NCBI GenBank assembly: GCA_026709085.1
Contig: JAPOTR010000046.1
Span: 1 to 57,292, forward strand
Direction of reading: 5' to 3'
Origin: Cyanobacteria bacterium MAG CAR3_bin_5
GTDB taxonomy: Bacteria; Cyanobacteriota; Cyanobacteriia; PCC-6307; Cyanobiaceae
DNA: 57,292 nucleotides
The translations under genes were made by a program, and so were the position numbers. Below the pieces are notes generated by a model. That model ran no database searches. It worked only from the letters and a program-made list of their open reading frames with translations, and was not told the origin of the DNA. Positions 36,440 through 46,326 of this stretch are shown piece after piece. Positions within the stretch are counted from its first letter, which is position 1, and the number at the start of each line of letters is the position of its first letter.

Positions 36440-36540
36440 TCGGCCCTGCGACCGCGGCCAAAGCGCTGGATCCGGCCAGCCGGCTGGCGCTCCGGCCCGT
36501 CATGGGATAGATCGGTCCGAGCTGCCGGTACCGGCAGGGG

Positions 36541-36750
36541 TCACTCCACCTTGGCCAGAGGCGCCGGGTTGACCGGATCCTGCAATTCCCGCTTGAGTTG
36601 GCGAAGATCCTTCAGCACCCGTTTCTTTTTGGAGCGTTGCCGCATCACCTCCGTAAAGGACAGATAGATGCGCGTTGGGGCATAGATTAGCATCATCAAT
36701 GCTCCAGCTTCCACCAGCAGGGTCCAAAGCAGTGGGGAAGGAGTGTTCAT
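36541..36750 (-). CDS. small membrane-anchored basic protein
   Basis: A 69-residue protein with one N-terminal transmembrane helix (LLWTLLVEAGALMMLIYA) followed by a basic coiled-coil-like tail (RQRSKKKRVLKDLRQLKREL). The composition is typical of small thylakoid or plasma-membrane proteins of cyanobacteria. Convergent with the helical protein at 36230; the gap holds a perfect palindrome GCCAGCCGGCTGGC. Not recognised. Confidence 0.55.
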   Translation of the reverse strand: MNTPSPLLWTLLVEAGALMMLIYAPTRIYLSFTEVMRQRSKKKRVLKDLRQLKRELQDPVNPAPLAKVE

Positions 36751-36815
36751 ATCCCCAGGCTATCCAGCTTGCGCAGGGAACGGCTGCAGGGAACGGCAGT
36801 TGTTCGAGATTCTCC

Positions 36816-37535
36816 TCAGTTCATCCCCTGACGGGTCCCACGGCAGAGGGCCAGGGCTTGGCTGTAGCGGCTCACCTGTTGGTCAATGCCCGTGATGGCG
36901 GCGCCCACCACCACGGCCGTGGCCCCCAGATCCATGGCCTGCCGGGCTTGTTGGGGTGAGGCAATGCCCCCTTCGCACAACACGGGGATCCCCAGTTGCT
37001 CCCCCAGGGGCCTCAACAACTCCAGTCCCGGGGGGTGTTGATGGGCGGTGGCTCGGGTGTAGCCGTAGAGGGTGGTGCCTACCCAATCACAGCCCAGCGC
37101 CGCGGCCCGCTCCCCATTGGCTATGGTGTCGATATCGGCCATCAAGGTGGCCCCCAGTTCCGTTTTGGCCCGGGTGACGATCTCCGCCAGGTTTTCTCCC
37201 CCGGGGCGAGGCCGGTCCGTGGCATCCAGGGCCACCACGTCCGCCCCCGCCCGCCAGACGGCGGCCAGATCCCCATACCGGGGCGTGATGATGACCGGAT
37301 CCTTGACGTGGAAGCGTTTCCAGAGGCCGATGATCAGCGCCTGTGGACAACGGCGCCGTACGGCCGCCACGTGCTCCGGGGAATCCAGCCGCACACCGGC
37401 AGCGCCGTTGGCCAGACTGGCGGCGGCCATGGCGGTAATGACCTCAGTGGCATGACACGGGGAGTCCTGGGGCGCCTGAACGGAAACAATCAAGCTGCCG
37501 TCCAGGCTATCCCTGCCGGTTCGATGGGTGCTCAC
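36816..37535 (-). CDS. nanE: N-acetylmannosamine-6-phosphate 2-epimerase (NanE)
   Basis: TIM-barrel epimerase converting ManNAc-6-P to GlcNAc-6-P. Signatures are GSLIVSVQAPQDSP, MAAASLANGAAGVRLDS, IGLWKRF, VIITPRYGDLAAVWRAGAD, VALDATDRPRPGG, LMADIDTIANG, WVGTTLYGYT and VLCEGGIASPQQA. The GTG at 37535 gives 239 residues and overlaps the preceding gene's TGA (GTGA), suggesting coupling; an ATG at 37574 is less likely. No nanA or sugar kinase adjoins, so the source of substrate (cell-wall or host amino sugars) is open. Confidence 0.9.
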   Translation of the reverse strand: MSTHRTGRDSLDGSLIVSVQAPQDSPCHATEVITAMAAASLANGAAGVRLDSPEHVAAVRRRCPQALIIGLWKRFHVKDPVIITPRYGDLAAVWRAGADVVALDATDRPRPGGENLAEIVTRAKTELGATLMADIDTIANGERAAALGCDWVGTTLYGYTRATAHQHPPGLELLRPLGEQLGIPVLCEGGIASPQQARQAMDLGATAVVVGAAITGIDQQVSRYSQALALCRGTRQGMN

Positions 37536-38281
37536 GCCGCATCCTGATGGGGAAGCCGGCTGTGGGGAAGCCAACTCCGCAGATGGCGGGAACGGTGTTG
37601 TCGGCCTGGAGATGTCCTCTTGAGATGCTCCTTGCCGGCCGCTGAGGGGGCGATGGGGATCTCCCCGTCCGCACCGGGACGGAAGGCGGGCTTGGCTGCC
37701 TGGCCCGCCTTCAGCCGCTGCTTGGTCACCTGGGCCGGCGTGATTCTGGCGGGCGGATCAGGGACCGGCTCCAAGGGCTCCGTCCGACCGGCCGGATCGG
37801 CTGGATGCCCGTCAAGGGGTGGGCGCCGTTCCTGGAGTTCGGGGACCGGCGGAGGGATGGGGGCCGGTTGGTTTGCTGTGCTCCTGGGGACGATTGGGGC
37901 TTTTTCTCGTGTTTGATCGTCTTGACGGTCCTTGTCCGCTGGGGCGGTCCCGGGGTGCGGTCGGGGCTGGAGATCCGATTGTGGCCGAGGATCAGGACCA
38001 AGGTTCAGATGGCGGATCTGCTCTGCCCACCACAGGCGATGGCCTGACCACTCGGGTTGGCTGAGCAGTTGTTGAAGCAGGGCATGACCATGGCGATGAA
38101 CCAGCCATGTGGTGAGGCTCAGGATGCCTGGACGATCCCTCTGCTCCAGACAATGTCGCAGGCGTGGTTTAACCTGGGCAATCACCCGCTCCCGGACCAT
38201 CTTGAGCACAGATCGCCATGGGAGCATGAGAGGCTGGACGGCAAGGCGCAAGGGAAACCTGTGCAGATCTGAGAGTGTCAC
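37532..38281 (-). CDS. hypothetical protein with Pro/Arg-rich tail
   Basis: A 249-residue protein. The first 95 residues look ordered and basic (FPLRLAVQPLMLPWRSVLK, WLVHRHGHALLQQLLSQPEW). The remaining 150 are Pro/Arg/Gln-rich and probably disordered. No domain recognised. It overlaps the nanE start by 4 bp and probably heads a two-gene operon. Confidence 0.55.
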   Translation of the reverse strand: MTLSDLHRFPLRLAVQPLMLPWRSVLKMVRERVIAQVKPRLRHCLEQRDRPGILSLTTWLVHRHGHALLQQLLSQPEWSGHRLWWAEQIRHLNLGPDPRPQSDLQPRPHPGTAPADKDRQDDQTREKAPIVPRSTANQPAPIPPPVPELQERRPPLDGHPADPAGRTEPLEPVPDPPARITPAQVTKQRLKAGQAAKPAFRPGADGEIPIAPSAAGKEHLKRTSPGRQHRSRHLRSWLPHSRLPHQDAA

Positions 38282-38411
38282 ACCAGGAGGAATGCCCCAT
38301 CAAGTTCCCGGCCCTGTTCTTCGGTGTTCACTTTCTGAACCGAATATTTTACGATCTGTCTCAGGAAGAATCCGGCCAAGCTTCCTGGCTGTGTTCTCGT
38401 TCTTGCGTCTT

Positions 38412-39107
38412 ATGGGCTTATGCACGCCTCTCGGATGCCGAATTTTGTCCGCCGTTGGAACTGCTCTTGCCCTGACCGCCACCCCTCTCCTTGCTCAGAC
38501 TTCTCCCTTTTCCCCGTCTCCAACCACAGCGTTCCACGGTTCCCGGCCGGTCACCATGGCCGATGCGGCCACGCCCCGGCGCTACCTCCACGACCACAGC
38601 AATGGAATGGAGGCCCTGCTGCGCACCATCCGCTTTGCGGAAGGAACCTGGCGAGGCGGCGCAGAGGACGGCTACCAGGTGATCTACGGGGGGCGCCTAA
38701 TTTCCGAAGTGCTCCCTGGCGCCGATCCCTTCTCGAGCCATCCCGACCATGTTGTGAGGAAGCAAAACGCTCTCAACAGCAGCGCGGCGGGCGCTTATCA
38801 GTTCATGGGGAGAACCTGGAACAATGCGGCCCGCTGGCTGAGCATTGAAGACTTTTCCCCTCATCGCCAGGATCAGGTAGCCCGCTGGCTGGTGCGCAAC
38901 CGCCTCAGCGACGAGGAAGAAGCCAACATCGCCCGGGGCATCCTCACCCGTGAAGCCCTGCATCAACTGGCCCCGGAATGGGCCGCCCTGCCCACCCGCT
39001 GGGGAGACAGCTACTACGGCTACGACCAGCACATGAAGTCCTGGGATGAATTGAAGGCCTTCTACGACAGGCAGTTGGCGTTGCTGAACCGGGAGACAGG
39101 GGCCTAG
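38412..39107 (+). CDS. exported endolysin-like glycoside hydrolase (GH104 type)
   Basis: A 231-residue protein with a signal peptide (ILSAVGTALALTATPLLAQ, cleavage near residue 29) and a domain resembling phage lambda endolysin, a lytic transglycosylase. The matching segments are LLRTIRFAEGTWRGG, YQVIYGG, HPDHVV, NSSAAGAYQFMGRTWNNAAR and HQDQVARWL-like PHRQDQVARWLV. The Glu in FAEGT is the likely catalytic residue. It probably acts on peptidoglycan in the periplasm. No phage genes surround it. An extended upstream frame lies opposite the hypothetical gene and is rejected. Confidence 0.82.
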   Translation: MGLCTPLGCRILSAVGTALALTATPLLAQTSPFSPSPTTAFHGSRPVTMADAATPRRYLHDHSNGMEALLRTIRFAEGTWRGGAEDGYQVIYGGRLISEVLPGADPFSSHPDHVVRKQNALNSSAAGAYQFMGRTWNNAARWLSIEDFSPHRQDQVARWLVRNRLSDEEEANIARGILTREALHQLAPEWAALPTRWGDSYYGYDQHMKSWDELKAFYDRQLALLNRETGA

Positions 39108-39169
39108 GCCGGGGCCAGCCTGTGGCGGCGGCGCATCACCTCTGATCCCAATCGCGGCGGGACCGGCGC

Positions 39170-39622
39170 TCAAGGCTCCCGGTAAACGATTCGTCCCTCC
39201 AGATCGTTGATGACGTGGAGGCAATCCTCCTGCATCAGGCTTTCCAGGGCCGGGCGAATCGCCTCAGGGGGATGTCCCAGTTCCAGCACGGCATCGTTGA
39301 AGGTGAACCCCCGCGTACCCCGACGCCTGGCCAGGACGAGGATGCTCTGGCTCAGGGTCATGGGCTCATGGTCACTTGGCTGCCCCGGCTCCAGGGCCGA
39401 CCGGTTAAACGACCGCACCTGTTCGGGGATCAGAAACAGGTCAACCACGGAGCCCACATAACAGAGCCCCCCCGTGAACAGCCAGAGCAAACCTGATCCC
39501 CACCGGCCCGTGTAGAAGCGGTGCAGGCCCGCCACCCCCAACAGGGACGGAACCCAGAGCAGATAGGCCACCCCCACGCTGCGCGGCTCGCCGTGGGGAG
39601 CCTGATTCTGAGTGGAGGCCAT
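39170..39622 (-). CDS. TM2-domain membrane protein
   Basis: A 150-residue protein with a TM2 domain: YLLWVPSLLGVAGLHRFYTG then GLLWLFTGGLCYVGSVVDLF, i.e. two helices joined by the G-x-HRFY-x-G turn and closed by the D-x-F motif. A soluble C-terminal part (FTFNDAVLELGHPPEAIRPA) resembles a small winged-helix domain. TM2 proteins are widespread in cyanobacteria, with unsettled function. Confidence 0.85.
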   Translation of the reverse strand: MASTQNQAPHGEPRSVGVAYLLWVPSLLGVAGLHRFYTGRWGSGLLWLFTGGLCYVGSVVDLFLIPEQVRSFNRSALEPGQPSDHEPMTLSQSILVLARRRGTRGFTFNDAVLELGHPPEAIRPALESLMQEDCLHVINDLEGRIVYREP

Positions 39623-39717
39623 GGGGAGTGCAGGCGGTCCGGGTAGTGTAAGGGGACGGGAAGTTTAGATTTCTTCCGGGCCTGTTCTGTTGCCCCAGTC
39701 ATTCACAGTCCGCTCCT

Positions 39718-41529
39718 GTGTCAACCCCCTCTGCCCCCCTTCACCTGCCCCGCACCAGCGAGAGCGATCAACTGCTGCGCATCCGCCATAGTTGCAGCCA
39801 CGTCATGGCCATGGCGGTGCAGCGCCTGTTCAAGAACGTTCAGGTCACCATCGGCCCATGGACAGAGACGGGCTTCTACTACGACTTTGCCGCCCCGGAG
39901 CCCTTCACCCCCCAGGATCTCAGGAAAATCCGCAAAGGTATGCAGAAGATCCTGCGGCAGAAGCTCCCCTTCCGTTGTGAAGAGGTGAGCCGCCAAGAGG
40001 CGCGGCGGCGGATCGAGGCCATCGGCGAGCCCTACAAGCTGGAGATTCTGGCTGGTCTGCAGGAGCCCATTATCCTCTACCACCTGGGAGATCAGTGGTG
40101 GGATCTGTGCGCAGGCCCCCACGTGGCCAACACTGCCGAGATCAATCCCGATGCCGTGGACCTGGAGACCGTGGCCGGCGCCTACTGGCGGGGAGACGAA
40201 ACCAAAGCCCAGTTGCAGCGCATCTACGGCACCGCCTTTGAAACCCCGGAACAACTGGCGGAGCATCAGCGCCGTCGGGAGGAAGCCCAGAAGCGGGATC
40301 ACCGTCGTCTGGGTCGGGAACTGGGCCTGTTCCTCTTCAGTGACAGTGTGGGTCCCGGTCTGCCCCTCTGGACACCCCGGGGCGCCCAGTTGCGCAGCCT
40401 GCTGGAGGACTACCTCCGTCAGCAGCAGCAGCGGCGCGGCTATCAGCACGTGGTTACCCCCCACATTGCCCGGGTGGATTTGTTTCGCACCTCGGGCCAT
40501 TGGCAAAACTACAAGGAGGACATGTTCCCGCTGATGGCGGAGAACGACGCTGATCGCGCCGCTGAGGAGGGCTTCGTGATGAAGCCCATGAACTGCCCCT
40601 TTCATATTCAGATTTACAAGGAAGAGTTGCGCAGCTACCGGGATCTGCCCTACCGGCTGGCGGAATTCGGCACCGTCTACCGCCATGAGCAGAGTGGGGA
40701 GCTGGGGGGGCTGACCCGGGTGCGGGGCTTCACCCAGGACGACAGCCACCTCTTCGTCACCCCAGAGCAATTGGATGAGGAGTTCCGGCAGGTGGTGGAT
40801 CTGATCCTCACGGTGTTCCGGGATCTGGGATTCCAGCACTTCAAGGCGCGGCTCAGCTTCCGCGGCCCCCAGACCACCAAAATAATTGGCCGCCCCGAGG
40901 CCTGGGACCAGGCGGAAGCCGCCATTCGCCAGGCTGTGAACCGCCTGGGCATAGACACTGTGGAGGGTCCCGGCGAGGCCGCCTTCTATGGCCCCAAGCT
41001 GGATTTCCTCGTGTACGACTCCCTGGAGCGGGAGTGGCAGTTGGGAACGGTGCAGGTGGACTACAACCTGCCGGAGCGTTTTGACCTGGAGTACGTGGCG
41101 CCGGACGGCTCCCGCCAACGCCCCACGATGGTACATCGGGCCATCTTCGGCTCCCTGGAGCGGTTCATTGGCATCCTCATCGAGGAGTGGGGGGGGGACT
41201 TGCCCTTCTGGTTGGCGCCTGAGCAGATTCGCATCCTGCCGGTGACAGCCGCGGCCTTGCCAGCGGCCCGGCAGTTGGCCACCCGGCTGTGCAGCCATGG
41301 TGTGCGCGCCACCGTGGCGAGCAGTGGGGAGCGGTTGGGTAAGTTGATTCGCAATGGGGAGACCCGGAAGATTCCCGTGCTGGGGATCCTTGGGGAGCAG
41401 GAGATGGCGGCGGATTCCGTGAGCGTGCGCACGCGACGGCAGGGGGATCTGGGCGCCATGGGGCAGGCCAGACTGGTGGAGTTGGCCCGGGGAGCAGTTG
41501 CCGGTCGCCGCGCCACCCTGATGCCATGA
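39718..41529 (+). CDS. thrS: threonyl-tRNA synthetase
   Basis: A class II synthetase of 603 residues starting with GTG. It lacks the N-terminal TGS domain of E. coli ThrRS and begins almost directly with the editing (SAD) domain (HSCSHVMAMAVQRLF; LCAGPHVANT). The catalytic core has FVMKPMNCPFHIQIYKEELR, YRHEQSGELGGLTRVRGFTQ and RPTMVHRAIFGSLERFIGIL. The anticodon-binding domain ends the protein. The stop overlaps the glk start (ATGA). Confidence 0.95.
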   Translation: MSTPSAPLHLPRTSESDQLLRIRHSCSHVMAMAVQRLFKNVQVTIGPWTETGFYYDFAAPEPFTPQDLRKIRKGMQKILRQKLPFRCEEVSRQEARRRIEAIGEPYKLEILAGLQEPIILYHLGDQWWDLCAGPHVANTAEINPDAVDLETVAGAYWRGDETKAQLQRIYGTAFETPEQLAEHQRRREEAQKRDHRRLGRELGLFLFSDSVGPGLPLWTPRGAQLRSLLEDYLRQQQQRRGYQHVVTPHIARVDLFRTSGHWQNYKEDMFPLMAENDADRAAEEGFVMKPMNCPFHIQIYKEELRSYRDLPYRLAEFGTVYRHEQSGELGGLTRVRGFTQDDSHLFVTPEQLDEEFRQVVDLILTVFRDLGFQHFKARLSFRGPQTTKIIGRPEAWDQAEAAIRQAVNRLGIDTVEGPGEAAFYGPKLDFLVYDSLEREWQLGTVQVDYNLPERFDLEYVAPDGSRQRPTMVHRAIFGSLERFIGILIEEWGGDLPFWLAPEQIRILPVTAAALPAARQLATRLCSHGVRATVASSGERLGKLIRNGETRKIPVLGILGEQEMAADSVSVRTRRQGDLGAMGQARLVELARGAVAGRRATLMP

Positions 41530-42593
41530 CCACCACCGTGCTGGCGGCCGACGTGGGGGGCACCAAGACCGCGCTGGCCTTCTATGGCCTCACGGAGGAG
41601 GGCTTGCGCCTGCAACGGCAGCACCGCTACGCCTCCCGGGAGTGGCCCTGCCTTGAGCGGATGCTGACGGATTTTCTCCAGCGGGAGGATCCTGACGGGA
41701 TGCCAACCCGGCTTGTCGGTGCCTGTTTTGCGGTGGCGGGCCCCGTGCAGCAGGGCCAGGCCCGTCTCACCAACCTGGACTGGGTGGTGGATCAGCAGAA
41801 GCTGGCCCGGTCCCTGGGACTGACCGCCGTGGAAGTGGTGAACGACATTGCCGTGCTGGTCTATGGGTTACCCCATCTTCAGCCCGCCATGGCGGTGGAA
41901 CTGCAGGCCGGCGAACCACAACCCGGTGGGACGGTGGCCATTCTGAGCCTGGGCACCGGGCTCGGCATGGCCATGGGCGTTTCCACCCCCACCGGGTTGG
42001 CCTGGTGCCCCAGCGAAGGGGGGCACCAGGAGTTTTCCCCCTGCACCACACGGGAATGGCAACTCCGGCAGTGGCTTCTGGCGGATCTGGGTCTGGAGCG
42101 TCTCTCGGTGGAGCGGGTGGCGAGCGGCACGGGGCTGGGGCACATTGGCCGCTGGCTGCTCAGCACCCATCCCGGCCCCCACCCCCTGAAACCCCAGTTC
42201 GGTGACTCAACAGCGGATCTACCCGCCCGGGTGGCTGCCGGGGCCGATCAGGGGGACGCTCTCTGTCAAGAGGCTCTGGCTCTCTGGACAGAAGCCTGTG
42301 GAACCGCAGCGGGCAATCTCCTGCTCACCAGTCTTTGCACAGGGGGGCTCTGGCTGGCGGGTGGGGTGACCGTCAAGCAACTGCCACGGTTGCGCTCGCC
42401 CCGTTTCCTGCAACGTCTCCAGCGGGTGGGGCGGTTCCAGCCCCTTGCCGCCAAGGTGCCCGTTCACGCGGTGACCGCACCGGAAGCCGGCCTGTTCGCA
42501 GCGGCTCAACGGGCACGTCGGTTGGCCAGCGGGCCGTCAGGATCCGCCAGGCAGGGGGGCAGACCGTGGGGCAACATGGGCATTGATTCTTAA
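41526..42593 (+). CDS. glk: glucokinase
   Basis: A 355-residue ATP-dependent glucokinase of the bacterial Glk family. It has VLAADVGGTKTALAFYG (phosphate loop), a GACFAVAGPV segment, LTNLDWVVD, VEVVNDIAVLVYGL (catalytic Asp in ND) and ILSLGTGLGMAMG. The conserved GGHQEF follows, then TGGLWLAGGV. It phosphorylates glucose released from glycogen, sucrose or uptake. It overlaps the thrS stop by 4 bp and reaches into the thrB start region. Confidence 0.92.
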   Translation: MTTTVLAADVGGTKTALAFYGLTEEGLRLQRQHRYASREWPCLERMLTDFLQREDPDGMPTRLVGACFAVAGPVQQGQARLTNLDWVVDQQKLARSLGLTAVEVVNDIAVLVYGLPHLQPAMAVELQAGEPQPGGTVAILSLGTGLGMAMGVSTPTGLAWCPSEGGHQEFSPCTTREWQLRQWLLADLGLERLSVERVASGTGLGHIGRWLLSTHPGPHPLKPQFGDSTADLPARVAAGADQGDALCQEALALWTEACGTAAGNLLLTSLCTGGLWLAGGVTVKQLPRLRSPRFLQRLQRVGRFQPLAAKVPVHAVTAPEAGLFAAAQRARRLASGPSGSARQGGRPWGNMGIDS

Positions 42594-43548
42594 CAAGACC
42601 ACGCCTGTTGTGTCGGACAATACCTGCGAGCGGTGCGTGATCACCGTGCCGTCCACCACTGCCAACATCGGTCCCGGCTTCGACTGCCTGGGGGCCGCTC
42701 TGCAACTCAACAATCGCTTCAGTCTGCGGCGGCTGACGAGGCAGGAGGAAGCCTTTGATCTGGTTGTGGACGGGCCGGAGGGGGCCCACCTGCGGGGTGG
42801 CAGGGACAACCTCTTTTATCGAGCGGCCCGCTGCGCCTGGGAAGCGGCTGGCCATCCTCCCATCCCTCTGGAGGCCAGAATCTCCCTGTCCGCGCCACCT
42901 GCCCGCGGCCTGGGCAGCAGCGCCAGCGCCATCGTGGCCGGCCTCTGCGGCGCCAATATGCTGATCGGCCAGCCCCTGGGTCGGGAAAAGCTGCTGGAAC
43001 TGGCCATTGCGGTAGAAGGTCACCCGGACAACGTGGCGCCCTCTCTTCTGGGTGGACTTTGCCTCACCTCCCGGGTCGCCGATCAACGTTGGCGGGTGGT
43101 GCCCTGTCCCTGGCATGAGCAGGTGCGGGCCGTGGTGGTCATTCCCAACCTGCGTCTCTCCACCAGTGAGGCCCGGCGGTCTCTGCCACGAAATGTTGCC
43201 CTGCAGGATGCGGTGAGCAATCTCTCGGCCCTTACGGTGCTGCTCGCGGGTTTGCGCAGCGGTGACGGCGCCTTGATCGCCGATGGTCTCCGCGATAGCC
43301 TCCATGAACCTTACCGCTGGCCCCTCATTCCCCACGGTCTGCCCGTGCGGCAGGCGGCCATGGCGGCCGGCGCCTGGGGGGCCGTGATCAGTGGCTCCGG
43401 ACCCACCATCCTGGCGTTGAGCAGCCGGGACATGGAGGAGAAGGTGGGCAAGGCCATGGTGCAGGCCTGGCAGGAGCAGGAGGTGGAGGCCCAGTATCAC
43501 GCCCTCAGCCTCCAGAATTTTCCGGCAGTCTGCCAGGCGGTGGAGTGA
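42583..43548 (+). CDS. thrB: homoserine kinase
   Basis: GHMP kinase that phosphorylates homoserine on the way to threonine. Signatures are VTVPSTTANIGPGFDCLGAA (motif 1), ARGLGSSASAIVAGL (motif 2, ATP loop), EGHPDNVAPSLLGG and AWGAVISGSGPTILAL (motif 3). TTG at 42583 gives 321 residues and overlaps glk; GTG at 42610 gives 312, closer to the family norm. The true start is undecided. Confidence 0.93.
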   Translation: MILNKTTPVVSDNTCERCVITVPSTTANIGPGFDCLGAALQLNNRFSLRRLTRQEEAFDLVVDGPEGAHLRGGRDNLFYRAARCAWEAAGHPPIPLEARISLSAPPARGLGSSASAIVAGLCGANMLIGQPLGREKLLELAIAVEGHPDNVAPSLLGGLCLTSRVADQRWRVVPCPWHEQVRAVVVIPNLRLSTSEARRSLPRNVALQDAVSNLSALTVLLAGLRSGDGALIADGLRDSLHEPYRWPLIPHGLPVRQAAMAAGAWGAVISGSGPTILALSSRDMEEKVGKAMVQAWQEQEVEAQYHALSLQNFPAVCQAVE

Positions 43549-43645
43549 ATTGGGTATTTCTACTCAGCAACCTCGGGGAGGCTGATAGGGTCGCCTACGG
43601 CCCCTGTGCTTCGGTAGGGCTGTTCCGTTGTCTTGCGTTTGGCCC

Positions 43646-45187
43646 ATGGGCGCTGCTCTTGTTGATCCCCTGCTGAACCAATCCGGTTCGGCCTTCCCCT
43701 GGCTGAGCGCCATTGTGCTCCTGCCCCTGGTGGCGGCGCTGATCCTGCCGTTGCTGCCAGGAGACCGGGTGGCAGGACCCAGAGCCATTGCCGTCAGCGC
43801 CTTGGCGGCGGATCTGGTGTTGATGGCGCTGGTGTTCAGCCGTCACTTCGTCAGTGGCAACAGCGGCTTGCAACTGGTGGAGCGCATCAGTTGGATTCCG
43901 GCCATCGAACTGGAATGGTCCCTGGCTGCAGACGGGGTGGCGGCCCCCCTGGTGGCGCTCAGCGGGCTGGTGACCATGCTGGCGGCCGTGGCCAGTTGGC
44001 CACTGGTCCGCAAGCCCCGGCTCTACTACGGCCTGCTGCTGGTGCAGGCCTCCGCCCAGGCCATGGTCTTCCTGGCCCAGGACTTCCTGCTGTTCTTTCT
44101 GGCCTGGGAGTTGGAGTTGGTGCCTGTCTACCTGCTCATCTCCATCTGGGGCGGTGCCCGTCGTCAATATGCCGCCACCAAGTTCATCCTCTACACCGCC
44201 CTGGCCTCCCTGCTGATCCTGCTCAGCGGGTTGGTGCTGGCATTCATGGGCGAGGGCTTCAGCCTCGACCTGACCACCATGGCCAGCCACACCCCCCAGG
44301 GGAGCGTGGCCTTGCTGTGCTACCTGGGCTTCCTGGTGGGGTTCGGCGTGAAGTTGCCCATCTTTCCGCTGCACACATGGCTGCCCGATGCCCACGGCGA
44401 GGCCAGCGCGCCCATTTCCATGCTGCTGGCGGGGGTGCTGCTGAAAATGGGAGGCTATGCCCTGCTGCGCTTTAACGTGCAGATGCTGCCGGACGTCCAT
44501 GCCCAACTGGCGCCGGCACTGATGATTCTGGGGATCGTCAACATCATCTACGGAGCCCTCAATGCCCTGGCCCAGGATAACGTGAAGCGGCGGATTGCCT
44601 GCAGTTCCATCAGCCACATGGGCTTTGTCCTGCTGGGGCTGGCCGCCATCAACAGCCTGGGCTTCAGCGGTGTGATGTTGCAGATGATCAGCCATGGCCT
44701 GATTGCAGCGGCCATGTTTTTTGTCACCGGTGTGTTCTATGACCGCACCCGCACCCTGTCCATTCCCAATATGGGCGGCCTGGCCAAGGCGCTCCCGGTC
44801 ACCTTTGCCCTGTTTCTCACCAGTTCCCTGGCCTCCCTGGCCTTGCCGGGCATGAGCGGCTTTGTTAGTGAGATCACGGTGTTTTTCGGGGTGACCTCTG
44901 CGGATCAGTTCACTACGGCCTTCCGGGTGGTGGCGATGCTGCTGGCGGCCGTAGGGTTGGTGCTGACCCCTGTCTACCTTCTCTCCATGTGTCGCAGGGT
45001 ATTCTTCGGCCCCAGGATTCCCGCCCTGGCCCAGGTGGGGGACGCCAATCCCCGGGAGTTGGCGATTGCCCTCAGCCTGCTGGTGCCCACCTTGGCCATC
45101 GGCTTCTGGCCCCAGTTGGCCATTGGGCTGTATGAGCCCACCACTACGGCGATTGCTGAGACTGCGGCGGCGGTTCTCAGTGGCTGA
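43646..45187 (+). CDS. ndhD: NAD(P)H-quinone oxidoreductase chain 4 (NdhD)
   Basis: Proton-pumping membrane subunit of the NDH-1 complex (513 residues, about 14 helices). Antiporter-like motifs are [20 protein letters not shown] (Glu and Pro), [20 protein letters not shown] (Lys and His) and a [20 protein letters not shown] segment. Which NdhD paralogue (respiratory/cyclic or CO2-uptake) it is cannot be told with certainty. ATG at 43646 is chosen over TTG at 43628. The last 11 bp overlap the stop of the convergent, AT-rich methyltransferase gene. Confidence 0.95.
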   Translation: MGAALVDPLLNQSGSAFPWLSAIVLLPLVAALILPLLPGDRVAGPRAIAVSALAADLVLMALVFSRHFVSGNSGLQLVERISWIPAIELEWSLAADGVAAPLVALSGLVTMLAAVASWPLVRKPRLYYGLLLVQASAQAMVFLAQDFLLFFLAWELELVPVYLLISIWGGARRQYAATKFILYTALASLLILLSGLVLAFMGEGFSLDLTTMASHTPQGSVALLCYLGFLVGFGVKLPIFPLHTWLPDAHGEASAPISMLLAGVLLKMGGYALLRFNVQMLPDVHAQLAPALMILGIVNIIYGALNALAQDNVKRRIACSSISHMGFVLLGLAAINSLGFSGVMLQMISHGLIAAAMFFVTGVFYDRTRTLSIPNMGGLAKALPVTFALFLTSSLASLALPGMSGFVSEITVFFGVTSADQFTTAFRVVAMLLAAVGLVLTPVYLLSMCRRVFFGPRIPALAQVGDANPRELAIALSLLVPTLAIGFWPQLAIGLYEPTTTAIAETAAAVLSG

Positions 45188-46325
45188 GTCTGTGCTTGTC
45201 TATCAAAAATAAAAATTCAAAGTTTGGAGATTCAGCGTCAGCCAGCCATTCATGGGTCCATTTCATTTCAGCCATAACATTACGTCTATAATCCACTTTA
45301 ACAATGTCAACTATTTTGCCACATTCCGATAGTATTTGATTGATTTCCTCTGCTGTCCCACGACCACCTGAACTATATGAAAGAATTATCCATCGGGCAG
45401 ATGTAGATCTAATCAATTTCTCTAAAGCCTCTACTGCAATAAATCGACCTGTCTTTTGGTTTCTCTTAAATTCCTCGAATACAGAACTGGAAACTTTATC
45501 CGACGTGTCAGCTCGTCGTCTTGCTCTACCAAACAATTGGGGTGTATCATTTAAACAAATAGTAGTCCACAAGTGATAATAAGATGCGTATCTGACACGG
45601 GAAGATGGCATCTTATCATTATTCGATCCATACGGTGGATCAAAGTATGCCAGATCTATATCAATGTTGCAGATTTCAAATATATCATCTTTCAATACTA
45701 TGTTTTCACGGTTTGCTACAAATATTTTAGGTACTTCAAGAATAAGATCTTTGTATGATCGAGAAGACCATCTACTTAAGTATGATACAAAATGTCCGAT
45801 AGTATTGTCAACTCGATCCAATGCCAGCATTAGACTACTCAGCGCTACAACCCGCTCAATCGGCGATAGAGATAGCCTGTCAATTTCCTGTCGGATGCCA
45901 TCTAGCTTTCGTGTATTGTGAATCTGCCATGGTCTTTTTAAGCCATCCGCTTGAATAGCACTGCCGCCATTTTGCTCACCACCATAATGTTCTGTAAACC
46001 AACCATCCTTTGGTAGTACATTATTTAAATGACGAATAAGATTAGTATATTCACTACCATGTCTGCGGTTTTGAAGATAACATTTTGAGAAGACTTGTGA
46101 CCATACTGCAATATCATTACTAATAACTCTATATCCAGACTTAGCAAATGCTTGAGATACACGTGTTGAACCGGAAAATCCGTCAAGTATAGTTTTTGCC
46201 TCAGTTTTTCTTGCCAACTCTAAAATATATGGCAATAGCTTAAGCTTTGAACCAGCGTACTTAATACCCTGAGTTAAAGGCACATGATCAGTCATGCCAG
46301 GAAATAGAGACAGATTTGAGAACAT
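45177..46325 (-). CDS. adenine-specific DNA methyltransferase (D12 class) of an R-M pair
   Basis: A 382-residue N6-adenine methylase. The N-terminus has the D12-class [15 protein letters not shown], followed by SAM-binding motif I in [15 protein letters not shown] and catalytic motif IV in [13 protein letters not shown]. It is visibly far more AT-rich than the surrounding genes (many ATA, AAT and TTA codons), so it is probably recently acquired. It lies 1 bp downstream of the putative endonuclease gene on the same strand. It likely protects the host at the cognate site; the recognition sequence cannot be inferred. Confidence 0.87.
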   Translation of the reverse strand: MFSNLSLFPGMTDHVPLTQGIKYAGSKLKLLPYILELARKTEAKTILDGFSGSTRVSQAFAKSGYRVISNDIAVWSQVFSKCYLQNRRHGSEYTNLIRHLNNVLPKDGWFTEHYGGEQNGGSAIQADGLKRPWQIHNTRKLDGIRQEIDRLSLSPIERVVALSSLMLALDRVDNTIGHFVSYLSRWSSRSYKDLILEVPKIFVANRENIVLKDDIFEICNIDIDLAYFDPPYGSNNDKMPSSRVRYASYYHLWTTICLNDTPQLFGRARRRADTSDKVSSSVFEEFKRNQKTGRFIAVEALEKLIRSTSARWIILSYSSGGRGTAEEINQILSECGKIVDIVKVDYRRNVMAEMKWTHEWLADAESPNFEFLFLIDKHRLSH

Positions 46326-46326
46326 A

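Noticed and set aside
36440..36540. GCCAGCCGGCTGGC palindrome as a bidirectional terminator
   Set aside because: It lies in a convergent gap and could slow transcription, but neither side has a T-run and the stem is short, so it is not listed as a terminator.
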